A DNA stretch of 64,000 nucleotides from Gordonia amicalis NBRC 100051 = JCM 11271 (GCF_000332995.1 NZ_BANS01000003.1:62001-126000), one strand, 5' to 3'; numbered from the stretch's first letter, positions 54,050 through 63,208 are shown. Numbers and translations: made by a program. Notes: generated by a model not told the origin, from the letters alone.

Positions 54050-55584
54050 CGGGAGATGACCGGGCGCAATGCCTCCGCGTCTCGGTGGGTGATGACGCCC
54101 TGCCACAGACCCGCACCGTAGGCCAGATCGTCGAGGCGACGCATCAGCAGATAACGGAACGGGCCGAGGGCCGGCGGGGTCGTCGGGTCCGCGAGGAGGT
54201 CCCGGAACCAGGACACCACCCCCTCGACGATCGCCACCTGGACCACGAGTATGCGGAAGCGTCTCGACACCAGAGCCATCAGCAATGCCACCGGCCAGTA
54301 GTGCCGGCAGATCGCATCGGCCGCCTGCAGTAACCCGAACCCGGCCGCTCGTCCGGTCAGTTGCGCCGAGACGAGAGGTGCCGAGGGCAGATCGCCCAGC
54401 CGCTTGCGGAGCCGGGTCGCGAGATGGGTCAGGATGAGCATCGCCAGCGCGGTGCCGAAGCGGGTTCGCGACAGCAGTGCGACGACGGCCGCGGCCATCG
54501 GCACCGACAACACCAGCGGGGCGGCTCGATCGCCGTGACGTGCCGCGAGGTGGGCGGCCCCGGTTCCGTAGAAGCATCGGCGAGACAGCACCGAACGCAG
54601 GTCGGTGCGGTGGTCGTGGGCCACCCGCGCGACCGGGTCGTAGCGGATCCGCCATCCCGCGGCATGCATGCGCCAGCACGCGTCGACATCCTCGGCCACC
54701 CGGAGCGACTCGTCGAATCCACAGAATGCACTGCGCCGCACCACGATTGCCGCACTGGGGACGTATGGGACCCGGGTGGAGGGCAGGACCGCCGACTCCT
54801 CCGGCCCCATGTCCAGGGACGACCAGCCGTTCTCGTAACGCTCCGCCAGCGAGGACGACTCGTCAGCCGATCGGAGGCCGACGATGCGAGGGGCCACGAC
54901 CCCCACCGTCGGGTCGGAGAAGTGGGTCAGCAGTACGGTCAGCCAGTCCGGGTCGGGAACGACGTCGGAGTCGAGGAAGGCCACGAAATCGGTGGTGGCG
55001 GCCGCCGCCCCGGCGTTCCGGGCAGCGGCCGGACCACGATTGCCCTCGAAGCGGATCACACGAACGCCGGACCGCTCGGCCACGATCGGGACGCCCGAGC
55101 CGTCGTCGACGACCACGACCGTCAGACCGTCGAGGGCGTCGAGCAGCCGGTCGACACCGGCCTGATTGTCCTTGACCGGCACCACCACGGTGACATCGGC
55201 GGGTTGCGGCCCGAACATCGGCCGGGGGTTGGCGATCCCGGCGTCGAGAAGTGCACGCGCGAGACGGCGGGTCACGTTGTCGCACACCTCGATTCGACCG
55301 TCGTCGGAGGTCATCCCGAGCGCGGTGTCCGACATGCGCAGCAGTCGCGTCGGAGATCCGCCGACGAGATACCGGAAGTCACCGCCGCGCGCGGAGCGCA
55401 GATCGATCTGAACCTGGAATCCGTCGGGCAGATCAGTGCGGTTCTCCGGCGCCGCTTCCTCTGACGTGCCGGCGCCCTCATCTACGTTCCCGTCCGAAAC
55501 CGGTTGTGCACCAACGGCTTCTTCGCCACTGATACCCTGGGCCGCGGCGCCGCCGCGGGGTGCCGAATCGTCGAGCGCGGTCAT
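54046..55584 (-). CDS. mftF: Mycofactocin glycosyltransferase MftF
   Basis: A 512-residue family-2 transferase that adds the oligoglucose chain to premycofactocin. VTVVVPVKDNQAGVDRLLDAL near residue 130 starts the GT-A domain, and FVAFLDSDVVPDPDWL carries the DXD motif near residue 204. RVAEDVDACWRMHAAGW-type residues follow, then hydrophobic C-terminal stretches. The first 50 residues form a polar extension. It overlaps mftE by four bases. Confidence 0.92.
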   Translation of the reverse strand: MTALDDSAPRGGAAAQGISGEEAVGAQPVSDGNVDEGAGTSEEAAPENRTDLPDGFQVQIDLRSARGGDFRYLVGGSPTRLLRMSDTALGMTSDDGRIEVCDNVTRRLARALLDAGIANPRPMFGPQPADVTVVVPVKDNQAGVDRLLDALDGLTVVVVDDGSGVPIVAERSGVRVIRFEGNRGPAAARNAGAAAATTDFVAFLDSDVVPDPDWLTVLLTHFSDPTVGVVAPRIVGLRSADESSSLAERYENGWSSLDMGPEESAVLPSTRVPYVPSAAIVVRRSAFCGFDESLRVAEDVDACWRMHAAGWRIRYDPVARVAHDHRTDLRSVLSRRCFYGTGAAHLAARHGDRAAPLVLSVPMAAAVVALLSRTRFGTALAMLILTHLATRLRKRLGDLPSAPLVSAQLTGRAAGFGLLQAADAICRHYWPVALLMALVSRRFRILVVQVAIVEGVVSWFRDLLADPTTPPALGPFRYLLMRRLDDLAYGAGLWQGVITHRDAEALRPVISR

Positions 55585-56309
55585 CCGATCCGCCCCTGCT
55601 CGTCGACCTCCCAGGAGACAAGCGCGGCAGCGAGTCGATCGGTCACCTCGGCCACCAGTCGACGTCCCTCATCGGCGGTGGCCTCGGTGGGATCTCCCAG
55701 CACACCGTTCGGGCTGACCGCGGCGACACCTCCCTCGCGCATGACCGGCAGAAGTGCGCCGACCGGCTCGCGATTGCCGGCGGCCGCCCGTGCGGGGTCG
55801 ACCAACGACGGCGAGACATGCAGCAGCACAGAGGTTTCGGTGAATCCGGCATGCGCATCCGCCCCTGGGAAGGCACACGGGAACCAGGCGGCATCACGCC
55901 CCTCGTACCGGAGTCGGGTCACCGCGTCGATCAACGTCCGAGTGTTCCCGCCGTGTCCGTTGACGAACACGATGCGTCTGGCCCATCTGCAGGCGCTGCG
56001 CCCGTATTCGACGAGCATCCCGCGAAGAGCGTCATGCCCGATGGAGATCGTCCCGGCGAAGCCTTCGTGTTCGCCGCTCGCGCCGTAATTGAGGTCCGGC
56101 GCGCGGAGGATGTCGGAATCCCCGAGGCGCTCGCAGACGACGTCGGCCACCGCCGCGGCGATGCGCGTGTCGGTGTCCAGAGGCAGGTGTGGACCGTGCT
56201 GCTCGACAGAACCGAGAGGTACCACGAGAGTGATCACCTTCCCATCGAGGTCCGGCCAGCTGCACTGCCCCAGCGTCGACGGTCCTGTCATCTGACCAAT
56301 GCTAGCCAT
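55581..56309 (-). CDS. mftE: Mycofactocin creatininase-family peptidase MftE
   Basis: A 242-residue creatininase-fold metalloenzyme that releases the C-terminal Val-Tyr dipeptide of modified MftA. LVVPLGSVEQHGPHLPLDTDTRIA near residue 28 and VFVNGHGGNTRTL bear the metal ligands (Glu, His, Asp, His). A second start 18 bases in (MTGPST) is possible. Unlike the usual layout it does not directly follow mftD; a racemase, an IS element and an SDR come between them. Confidence 0.92.
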   Translation of the reverse strand: MASIGQMTGPSTLGQCSWPDLDGKVITLVVPLGSVEQHGPHLPLDTDTRIAAAVADVVCERLGDSDILRAPDLNYGASGEHEGFAGTISIGHDALRGMLVEYGRSACRWARRIVFVNGHGGNTRTLIDAVTRLRYEGRDAAWFPCAFPGADAHAGFTETSVLLHVSPSLVDPARAAAGNREPVGALLPVMREGGVAAVSPNGVLGDPTEATADEGRRLVAEVTDRLAAALVSWEVDEQGRIG

Positions 56310-56469
56310 CGCGCTCTCAACCTTCTGCCCCTCGGCCCAAAAACAGGGAGAAAAACGCGCCGAAATCGTCGTGCCGCCCGGCTTGACGAGCGTTCGATCG
56401 GTTGTGGAATGCTAATGCGTACGCGTGACGCCTGACACAGGTGGCAGTACAACGACCGGAGGACGACAC

Positions 56470-57579
56470 ATGAGCAGTACGACACCCCATAACAGTGGAA
56501 AACCCGGCCCACTCAGTTCGATCCGGGTCATCGAGTTCGCCGGCATCGGCCCGGGACCCCATGCGGCCATGTTGCTCGCCGATCTGGGTGCCGACGTGGT
56601 CCGGGTCCAGCGCCCCGGTTCACTCCCGAAGCCGGGCGTGAACGCCGATGCGCTGTTGCGCGGGCGTCGCGTCGTCGAGGCAAACCTGAAGGACGAGACC
56701 GATCGTGCGACGATCCTCGATCTGGTGGCCAAGGCCGACGTCATCCTCGAGGGTTTCCGCCCCGGCGTCATGGAGCGTCTCGGCTTCGGCCCCGACGACC
56801 TCACCGAGGTCAATCCCGGCCTCGTCTACGGCCGGATGACCGGCTGGGGCCAGGACGGCCCCCGCGCGAACCTCGCCGGCCACGACATCAACTACATCTC
56901 GCTCACCGGTCTGCTCCACGCGATCGGCCGCAAGGATGATCGTCCGGTGCCGCCGCTCAACCTCGCGGGCGACTTCGGCGGCGGGTCCATGTTCCTCGTC
57001 GTGGGCGTGCTCGCCGCACTGCTCGAGCGCGGCATCTCCGGCAAGGGGCAGGTTGTCGACGCAGCGATGGTCGACGGCGCTTCCGTTCTGGGACAGATGA
57101 TGTGGGCGTTCCGCGGCACCGGCCTGTGGAGTGACACACGCGGCACCAACATGCTCGACACCGGCGCCCCCTACTACGAGGTCTACGAGACCTCGGACGG
57201 CAAGTACATGGCCGTCGGCGCCATCGAGCCGCAGTTCTACGCCGAGCTGTTGAAGGGCCTCGGCCTGGCCGACGCCGACCTTCCGGCACAGAACGACATC
57301 GCGAACTGGGGCAAGCTGAAGGAGATCTTCACCGAGACCTTCAAGTCCCGCACCCGCGACGAGTGGGCCAAGGTCTTCGACGGCACCGACGCCTGCACCT
57401 CGCCGGTGCTCACCTTCGCCGAGGCGCCCGGCGACCCGCACATGGCCGCTCGCGCCAACCTCGTCGACATCGACGGGGTCACCCAGGCACAGGTCGCCCC
57501 GCGCTTCTCGCGCACCCAGCCGGAGACCCCGGCCGGACCCGCCACCGAGGCCGTCGACCCGAAGACCCTCTGGGCCTGA
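56470..57579 (+). CDS. Alpha-methylacyl-CoA racemase (CaiB/BaiF family)
   Basis: A 369-residue CoA-transferase-fold protein. [37 protein letters not shown] (catalytic His near residue 138), [23 protein letters not shown] (catalytic Asp) and [23 protein letters not shown] are diagnostic of 2-methylacyl-CoA racemases (Mcr/Amacr) rather than transferases. These convert R to S 2-methyl branched acyl-CoAs in sterol side-chain and branched fatty-acid oxidation. ATG at 56470 has GGAGGA 6-7 bases upstream. It lies on the opposite strand, between mftE and the IS30 element. Confidence 0.92.
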   Translation: MSSTTPHNSGKPGPLSSIRVIEFAGIGPGPHAAMLLADLGADVVRVQRPGSLPKPGVNADALLRGRRVVEANLKDETDRATILDLVAKADVILEGFRPGVMERLGFGPDDLTEVNPGLVYGRMTGWGQDGPRANLAGHDINYISLTGLLHAIGRKDDRPVPPLNLAGDFGGGSMFLVVGVLAALLERGISGKGQVVDAAMVDGASVLGQMMWAFRGTGLWSDTRGTNMLDTGAPYYEVYETSDGKYMAVGAIEPQFYAELLKGLGLADADLPAQNDIANWGKLKEIFTETFKSRTRDEWAKVFDGTDACTSPVLTFAEAPGDPHMAARANLVDIDGVTQAQVAPRFSRTQPETPAGPATEAVDPKTLWA

Positions 57580-57594
57580 TCCGGCACCACGGAC

Positions 57595-57658
57595 AATCGC
57601 CACTTCCCGGACGGATGCGCTGGTTCCAGCCAGCGCTCCTGAACGGGAAGTGGCGATT
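57595..57658. repeat. Large nested hairpin after the racemase gene
   Basis: Perfect 15-bp arms AATCGCCACTTCCCG (57595-57609) and CGGGAAGTGGCGATT (57644-57658). Inside is a second hairpin, GCGCTGG/CCAGCGC (57617-57623, 57630-57636). It could terminate the racemase transcript, but it is larger than a normal terminator and looks like an interspersed repeat. Confidence 0.85.
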
Positions 57659-57748
57659 CTCGTTTCCTCCCGATTCGCTTCGTGACGATCTCGCTCCCCG
57701 AGGTGCGATGCCCGGCGAACTGTCGGAGATTGCGTCCGCGTGAGCACC

Positions 57749-57773
57749 GTCCGAGGGCATATAGCCCTCGGAC
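57749..57773. terminator. Palindromic hairpin upstream of the IS element
   Basis: 10-bp perfect stem GTCCGAGGGC / GCCCTCGGAC with loop ATATA. No T-run follows on either strand. It may end transcription in both directions or be part of the local repeat nest. Confidence 0.6.
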
Positions 57774-57830
57774 GCACCTGAGGTGGACGAGATTTCCGAC
57801 CGCGCGGCCCGCTGTTCACCATTCACCCCG

Positions 57831-59436
57831 TGAAGTCCGGTGCGCAGCGCCCTGATTGATGTCGCGCTGTGCCCGGTTTGGTGACCGGTTGGTGTTGTTG
57901 GTTGATGCCGGGAAGACGGTGAAGCAGGCGGCTGCCGAGGTGGGTCTGTCGCCGGAGCGGTGTTCGACGATTCTGAAAGCGATCGGCCGACCTGCGGGCA
58001 AGCCTCATCGTCGGCATCGGCCACCAGGGGTGGTCGATCGGGAGGTGATCGTTGCCCGGTTCATCGAGACCGGCAAGATCCTGCCGGCAGCGAAAGCTTC
58101 GGGGGTGTCGCATACAACGGCTCGCCGGGTTCTGGTGGAAGAGGGTCTGATCAGCCGCGAGGGCATCCTGCCAAAGAGTGCCGATGGCACCAAAGACCGC
58201 TTCCTGGCCCTGGTGCCGCAGGGGCGGACGGCGACTGCGGCTGCGCGCGAAGTTGGGGTTCATCCGGCCACGGGATCGGGGTGGCTGCGCGGGATACGCC
58301 ATATCCGTGGCGGCCGAATTTATCCCGATGGCACGGTCGTGGACTACACCAACAAGACCGTCTACAAACAGTCGGTGACCAGTGCAGTGATCAGTGACCG
58401 GTATCTGTCGCTCGAGGACCGGGTAGCGATCGCTGACGGGCTGATCGTGAAGGATTCCTTGCGTGTGATCGCTGCCCGGATTGGCAAGCACGTCTCCTCG
58501 GTGTCTCGTGAGGTGCGGGCTTATCGTGGCGAGGATGGCCGGTATCTGCCATATCAGGCTGATCGGGCTGCGGTGGCGGCTCGCGCCCGGCCCAAGCAGT
58601 CCAAACTGGTGGTGAACGCGGTTCTGCGGGCGGCAGTCGAGGAAGGCTTGGCGCGCAAGTTGTCACCGGAGCAGATCTCGCACCGGTTACGGCGGGACCA
58701 TCCTGACGACGAGAGCATGCGGGTGAGTCACGAAACGATCTATCAGGCGCTGTACTTTCAGGCTCGCGGGGGTTTGAAAAAAGAAGTGCAACTAGCACTT
58801 CGGAGTGGACGCACCCGCCGTAAACCGCAGCGCAAGCCCGGGGAACGCTACCAACGGTTCACCGACGAGATGATCATGATCAGCGAGCGTCCCGCTGAGG
58901 TGGAGGATCGGGCGGTGCCCGGTCATTGGGAAGGCGATCTGATCGTCGGGGCCCAGCACAAGTCCGCGATCGGCACCCTGGTCGAACGCAACACCCGTTA
59001 CACGATGCTGTTGCACCTACCTGACGGCCACGATGCTGAAACGGTACGTGATGCGTTGATCGCCTCCATCGGCACGCTGCCCGAGCATTTGCGGGGATCG
59101 TTGACCTGGGATCAAGGGGCGGAGATGGCCGGGCACAAGCAGTTCAGCATGGCCACCGATATGACCGTGTACTTCTGCGACCCGGCCAGCCCGTGGCAGC
59201 GGGGTAGCAACGAAAACACCAACGGCCTTCTGCGCCAGTACTTCCCGAAGGGTACCGACCTGAGCATCTACGGGCCGGAGGACCTCGAACACGTCGCCCA
59301 AGAACTCAACGGGCGTCCACGCAAAACACTCGGCTGGGATACCCCAGCCGAGCGTCTGCGTAATCTAGTCACCACCCAATAGCCACCAGCGTTGCGACGA
59401 CCCCTAGAAACCACCCAATCAGGGGGAACGACTTCA
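57831..59436 (+). mobile_element. IS30-family insertion sequence, ends provisional
   Basis: One transposase gene nearly fills the element. Candidate imperfect terminal repeats share TGAAGTC (57831-57837 / 59430-59436 inverted) and CCTGATTG (57851-57858 / 59416-59423 inverted), but the spacing between these blocks differs at the two ends (13 versus 6 bases). I see no convincing target duplication, so the limits may be off by tens of bases. Confidence 0.6.
57859..59382 (+). CDS. IS30-family transposase
   Basis: A 507-residue transposase. The N-terminal half has two helix-turn-helix-like parts (TVKQAAAEVGLSPERCSTIL, DSLRVIAARIGKHVSSVSREVRAY). The DDE catalytic core is PGHWEGDLIVGAQ (first Asp near residue 358), LTWDQGAEMAGHKQF (second Asp near 417) and RGSNENTNGLLRQYFPKGTDL (Glu near 452), the canonical IS30 pattern. 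It appears intact. ATG at 59 of this line (57859) is preceded in frame by TTG 57856. It lies within the mft locus but reads against mftE and the SDR. Confidence 0.93.
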   Translation: MSRCARFGDRLVLLVDAGKTVKQAAAEVGLSPERCSTILKAIGRPAGKPHRRHRPPGVVDREVIVARFIETGKILPAAKASGVSHTTARRVLVEEGLISREGILPKSADGTKDRFLALVPQGRTATAAAREVGVHPATGSGWLRGIRHIRGGRIYPDGTVVDYTNKTVYKQSVTSAVISDRYLSLEDRVAIADGLIVKDSLRVIAARIGKHVSSVSREVRAYRGEDGRYLPYQADRAAVAARARPKQSKLVVNAVLRAAVEEGLARKLSPEQISHRLRRDHPDDESMRVSHETIYQALYFQARGGLKKEVQLALRSGRTRRKPQRKPGERYQRFTDEMIMISERPAEVEDRAVPGHWEGDLIVGAQHKSAIGTLVERNTRYTMLLHLPDGHDAETVRDALIASIGTLPEHLRGSLTWDQGAEMAGHKQFSMATDMTVYFCDPASPWQRGSNENTNGLLRQYFPKGTDLSIYGPEDLEHVAQELNGRPRKTLGWDTPAERLRNLVTTQ

Positions 59437-59509
59437 GCCGAGGTCGTACAGCCGGAGCGATGTCGCGTGCGACGTCATTCAGCCGGCCCGTTCGATGCGA
59501 CCAATCCCT

Positions 59510-59575
59510 CGCTCCCTGAGGTGCGAGGAGCGTAGCGACCTCCCCCGCTCCCTGAGGTGCGAGGAGCGTAGCGAC
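59510..59575. repeat. Tandem 30-bp extragenic repeat, two copies
   Basis: Two identical 30-base copies (59510-59539 and 59546-59575; period 36), beginning CGCTCCCTGAGG and containing a CGCTCC/GGAGCG hairpin. A partial third copy lies at 57690-57708 on the other side of the IS element. They lie just past the SDR stop and may also end its transcript. Confidence 0.85.
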
Positions 59576-59588
59576 GAGCCTCGAAGGG

Positions 59589-60401
59589 TCAGACCTTCGA
59601 GTGCCCCATGTCGATCTGGAACTCGGCACCGGTGATGCCCTTGGCGCTGTCGGAGGCCAGATACAGCACGGCATCGGAGATCTCGTCGAGCGACGCGACC
59701 GGGTGGTAGTCCAGGATCGACGTGAAATGCGGGTTGACCCAAGGAATCCCGAAGATGCGATGTGCCTCGGTGTCGGCCACGCCCATCGGGGTGTCCACCG
59801 CGTAGGGGTGGACACTGTTGACCCGGATGCGATGGTGGCCGAGCTCCTTCGCGGCGGTCTGCGCCAGACCCACCAGACCGTGCTTCGACGCCGAGTACGA
59901 CGCCTGCAGGGGCATCGCCTTCAGCCCGGCGACGGAGCTGATGATGGCGATCGAGCCGCCGTTACCGGCCTCGAGCATCGCCGGGACCGTGGCCTTCAGC
60001 GTCTTCCAGGCGCCGACGAGGTTGATGTCGACGACGTCGGTGAACTGTTCCTCGGACAGCTCCCACACCTTGCCCCAGGTGAGCACGCCCGCATTGGCGA
60101 TCACGTGGTCCAGCCGTCCGAACTGTTCGACGGCATCCGCGACGAGCTGCTGCTGGAAGCCCAGGTCGCGCGTATCTCCCTGCCGCGCAAGGATCTTACC
60201 CCCGACGCCCTCGACGAGCCGGATGGTCTCGGCGAGGTCCTCGGCGGTGGCGGGCGGATAGGTCGCGCGGTCGATGATCGGACCCGCGATGTCGAGACCG
60301 ACGATCGCGGCTCCCTCACGGGCGAACCGGACCGCGTGATTGCGGCCCTGACCACGGGCGATGCCGGTGATGTAGACGACCTTGCCGTCGAACTGTCCCA
60401 T
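59589..60401 (-). CDS. Mycofactocin-coupled SDR-family oxidoreductase
   Basis: A 270-residue short-chain dehydrogenase. VVYITGIARGQGRNHAVRFAREGA is the nucleotide-binding loop, with the ARGQGRNHA form seen in mycofactocin-coupled SDRs (carveol-dehydrogenase-like). VIANAG, IISSVAG and YSASKHG supply the catalytic Asn, Ser, Tyr and Lys. In this group NAD stays bound and mycofactocin serves as the electron acceptor. The start at 60401 is 9 bases from a KstR-type operator, and its M. tuberculosis counterpart near mft (Rv0687) is, as I recall, in the KstR regulon. Confidence 0.9.
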   Translation of the reverse strand: MGQFDGKVVYITGIARGQGRNHAVRFAREGAAIVGLDIAGPIIDRATYPPATAEDLAETIRLVEGVGGKILARQGDTRDLGFQQQLVADAVEQFGRLDHVIANAGVLTWGKVWELSEEQFTDVVDINLVGAWKTLKATVPAMLEAGNGGSIAIISSVAGLKAMPLQASYSASKHGLVGLAQTAAKELGHHRIRVNSVHPYAVDTPMGVADTEAHRIFGIPWVNPHFTSILDYHPVASLDEISDAVLYLASDSAKGITGAEFQIDMGHSKV

Positions 60402-60409
60402 GGCAGAAC

Positions 60410-60423
60410 TGTAACACGTTCTA
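60410..60423. promoter_or_regulatory. KstR-type operator upstream of the SDR
   Basis: TGTAACACGTTCTA matches the KstR consensus TNNAACNNGTTNNA at every defined position. It is flanked by GGCAGAAC and GTTCTGCC, an 8-bp inverted repeat (60402-60409, 60424-60431). KstR is the repressor of sterol catabolism in mycobacteria and relatives. Confidence 0.75.
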
Positions 60424-60482
60424 GTTCTGCCGACGTTCCGGTTCTGCCCACGTCCGGTTCTGCCCAGGTCCGGTTCTGCACC
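60421..60482. repeat. Direct repeats of GTTCTGC, 16-17 bases apart
   Basis: GTTCTGC occurs at 60424, 60441, 60457 and 60473, embedded in 16-base units like TCCGGTTCTGCCCA. They run from the KstR box towards mftD. One inverted copy lies at 60403. Confidence 0.85.
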
Positions 60483-60553
60483 GAGAGGCGTTCACGAACT
60501 CGCCCGCCGACCGGAGATCCGGTCGACGGGCGGGAACCGGCGGGTGCGACGCG

Positions 60554-61762
60554 TCAGGCGCCGAAGGACCTGGTGAAGTCGTCGGGGATGATCAGGTCGT
60601 CGGCCGAGAGCTCGTGCACGCTCTTGTGCCCCAGACCCATCAGCACGCCGTCGAGCCCCATGCGCATGAGGTCGAGGACGTTCTCGACGCCGGCCTGGCC
60701 GTTGGCAGCGAGACCCCAGAGGTACGCCCGGCCGATCATCACGGCGCGGGCACCCAGCGCAAGCGCCTTGGCCACGTCACTACCGCGACGGATGCCGCCG
60801 TCGAGAAGCACCTCGATGTCGTCGCCGACCGCGCTGGCGATGTCGGGCAGCAGGCGGATGGTCGCGGGGGTGCCGTCGAGGTTGTTGCCGCCGTGGTTGG
60901 AGACCGAGATGGCCGACGCACCGATGTCGACCGCGCGCTTGGCGTCGTCGAGCCGGGTGATGCCCTTGACCATGAACGGACCGTCCCAGTGCTCACGTAG
61001 CCACTGCAGGTCCTCCCACGTGGGCGGCGGGGTGCCCATCCACTCGCCGTAGGCACCGAAGAAGGTCGGGCCGGGGACGCCCTGCGGGGTGAGGTTGGGC
61101 GCCGTGAGGTCAGGGATGATGACCTTGCCGCCCTTGACCCAGTCCAGCGCGTAGCGCGGCTTGACCGCGATCTCCGGACCCAGACGCACGAGCGCCTTCA
61201 GGTTCACCTTCTCCGGGATCTCCGGACTGCCCCAGTCGCGTCCGACGTTGAAGACCCAGTCGGTGGTGACGATCAGCCCTTTGGCGCCGGCCGCCTTCGC
61301 CCGCTCGGCCCGCCGGAGGATGTCCTCACGGCTGCCGAGCCAGTAGATCTGGAAGAAGACCTTGTCGTTGACCGCGGTCACCTCTTCGACGGCGTGGGAG
61401 GCGAAACTCGACAGGCCCATCGCGGTACCGCGGGCGGCCGCTGCACGTGCGACGGCGACCTCACCGTCCGGATCGACGGCCTGGACACCGGTCGGCGAGA
61501 TCATGACCGGGAAGGAGAGCTCCTGCCCCATCACCGACGTGGTCATCTCCCGCTCCGGCTGGGCACCGACAACGTGTGGTGCCCAACCCAATTCGGAAAA
61601 GGCCTGCACGTTGTCGTCGAGGGTCACACCGGCCTGGGTGCCGGCGACCAGCGATGCGTACACCGACTTGGGCAGCCGCTTCTTCGCACGACGCTGAGCC
61701 TCGGTGACCGTTTCGAACCAGGGGTTTCTCGCCCAGGGGTTGAGAGCCATTCTCTTACTCAC
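60554..61762 (-). CDS. mftD: Premycofactocin synthase MftD (FMN-dependent alpha-hydroxy-acid dehydrogenase fold)
   Basis: A 402-residue member of the lactate-dehydrogenase/glycolate-oxidase family. In mycofactocin biosynthesis it deaminates the AHDP intermediate to pre-mycofactocin. It has PVMISPTGVQAVDPDGEVAVARAAAARGTAMGLSSFASH, the active-site SNHGGNNLDGTPATIRLLPDI near residue 285 and FMN-binding VLLDGGIRRGSDVAKALALGARAVMIGRAYLWGL. ATG at 61762 or 61750 can serve as start. It is 83 bases downstream of mftC. Confidence 0.94.
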   Translation of the reverse strand: MSKRMALNPWARNPWFETVTEAQRRAKKRLPKSVYASLVAGTQAGVTLDDNVQAFSELGWAPHVVGAQPEREMTTSVMGQELSFPVMISPTGVQAVDPDGEVAVARAAAARGTAMGLSSFASHAVEEVTAVNDKVFFQIYWLGSREDILRRAERAKAAGAKGLIVTTDWVFNVGRDWGSPEIPEKVNLKALVRLGPEIAVKPRYALDWVKGGKVIIPDLTAPNLTPQGVPGPTFFGAYGEWMGTPPPTWEDLQWLREHWDGPFMVKGITRLDDAKRAVDIGASAISVSNHGGNNLDGTPATIRLLPDIASAVGDDIEVLLDGGIRRGSDVAKALALGARAVMIGRAYLWGLAANGQAGVENVLDLMRMGLDGVLMGLGHKSVHELSADDLIIPDDFTRSFGA

Positions 61763-61845
61763 TCACTCTTCTCGGATGCGGGCCGTCGCCCGCGGGATAT
61801 GTTCAATGTCCCGCGATGACTCGACACACGGTGGGGCCGCGTGGA

Positions 61846-63138
61846 TTACCGCGCGGCGGGGGTGAACCCGGCCAGCGGGTTCTCGTCACAGGACTTGGTG
61901 GGTCGTCCACCCACCGGGGTCAGGTCGCCGTCGGGACGACGGGTCATCAGCGTCAGCGGGGTGCCGCGCGAATGATCCTTGTTGGCCGTCGGTTTGGTGC
62001 GATCGCCGGCGAGCAGCTCCTCGCCGTAACCCTGCACGCACTCGGGGTCCGGTCCGGCCAGCGGCAGGCCGGTGAAGAACTTGGCCGCCATGCAGCCACC
62101 GCGGCAGGCGTCGAAGTGCGCACACTTGGTGCAGGCACCGGCGTTCTGCGGCTCGCGCAACTCGGTGAACAGATCCGAACGCTGCCAGATCTCCTGGAAT
62201 CCGCCGTCGGACAGGATGTTGCCGGCGAGGAAGTTCTCGTGGATCGCGAACGGGCAGGCGTACACGTCGCCCACCGGGTCGATCAGGCACACCACGCGTC
62301 CGGCACCGCAGAGATTGAGGCCGGGCAGGCCGCCGCCGGAATCCCCGCCGAAGGCCGACAGGTGGAAGAACGAGTCACCGGTCAGCACACGATCCCCGTG
62401 TGCGACAAGCCAGTCATAGAGTTCGCGCTGCTGCTCGGGCAGCGGGTGCAGGTCGTCCCAGACGTCGGCGCCACGGCCGGACGGACGCAGCCGGGTGATG
62501 CGCAGGGTGGCGTTGTAGCGATCGGCGAGTGCCTTGAACTCGTCGAGCTGCGCGACGTTCTGCCGGGTCATGACGACGCTGATCTTGGCGTCGGCGAACC
62601 CGGCCTCGGCCAGGTTCTCGAGCGCCCGGACCGCCATGTCGAAGGAGCCCGGTCCGCGCACGGCGTCGTTGACCTCCGCGGTCGCGCCGTCGAGCGAGAT
62701 CTGGACGTCGACGTAATCCGATGCCGCGAGCCGCGCCGCGACCTTCTTGTCGATGCGCAAACCGTTGGTGGAGAACTTGACTCCCACCTGATGACTGGTG
62801 GCGTAGTCGACGAGTTCCCAGAAATCCGGGCGGACGGTCGGCTCGCCGCCGCCGATGTTCACGTAGAAGACCTGCATGCGCTGCAGTTCGTCGATGATCG
62901 CCTTGCACTGTTCGGTCGACAGCTCGCGCGGGTCGCGCTTGCCCGACGACGACAGGCAGTGCACGCACGCCAGGTTGCAGGCGTAGGTGAGCTCCCAGGT
63001 CAGGCAGATCGGTGCGTCGAGGCCGCGCTCGAACTGGTCGACGAGGCGGCCGACCTTGGGCACCTGGTCGGCGGGCGCGCTCGGACGCTCGGAGGTCACG
63101 AGTTCGGCTGCGGTGGGCGGCATCTCGATGGTCGTCAT
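61846..63138 (-). CDS. mftC: Mycofactocin radical SAM maturase MftC
   Basis: A 430-residue radical SAM/SPASM enzyme. It oxidatively decarboxylates the C-terminal tyrosine of MftA and forms the Val-Tyr lactam. The CxxxCxxC cluster site is CNLACVHC near residue 54. VNIGGGEPTVRPDFWELV is the GGE SAM motif, and the SPASM cysteines follow in CGAGRVVCLIDPVGDVYACPFA and CTKCAHFDACRGGCMAAKF. The C-terminal 60 residues are family-typical. Gap of 70 bases from mftB. Confidence 0.96.
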   Translation of the reverse strand: MTTIEMPPTAAELVTSERPSAPADQVPKVGRLVDQFERGLDAPICLTWELTYACNLACVHCLSSSGKRDPRELSTEQCKAIIDELQRMQVFYVNIGGGEPTVRPDFWELVDYATSHQVGVKFSTNGLRIDKKVAARLAASDYVDVQISLDGATAEVNDAVRGPGSFDMAVRALENLAEAGFADAKISVVMTRQNVAQLDEFKALADRYNATLRITRLRPSGRGADVWDDLHPLPEQQRELYDWLVAHGDRVLTGDSFFHLSAFGGDSGGGLPGLNLCGAGRVVCLIDPVGDVYACPFAIHENFLAGNILSDGGFQEIWQRSDLFTELREPQNAGACTKCAHFDACRGGCMAAKFFTGLPLAGPDPECVQGYGEELLAGDRTKPTANKDHSRGTPLTLMTRRPDGDLTPVGGRPTKSCDENPLAGFTPAAR

Positions 63139-63208
63139 CGTGTCGGTCCTAGGGTCGGGGCTGAATGCGGGGAGTCGATCGGGGCTGGCGATCGGGACGG
63201 ATGCTGGA

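Noticed and set aside
57831..59436. Composite transposon carrying the racemase or SDR
   Set aside because: Only one IS copy is present, and neither flanking gene is enclosed by a second one within the window.
59510..59575. CRISPR-like direct repeats
   Set aside because: Only two copies with a 6-base gap and no cas genes; the internal hairpin fits an extragenic repeat.
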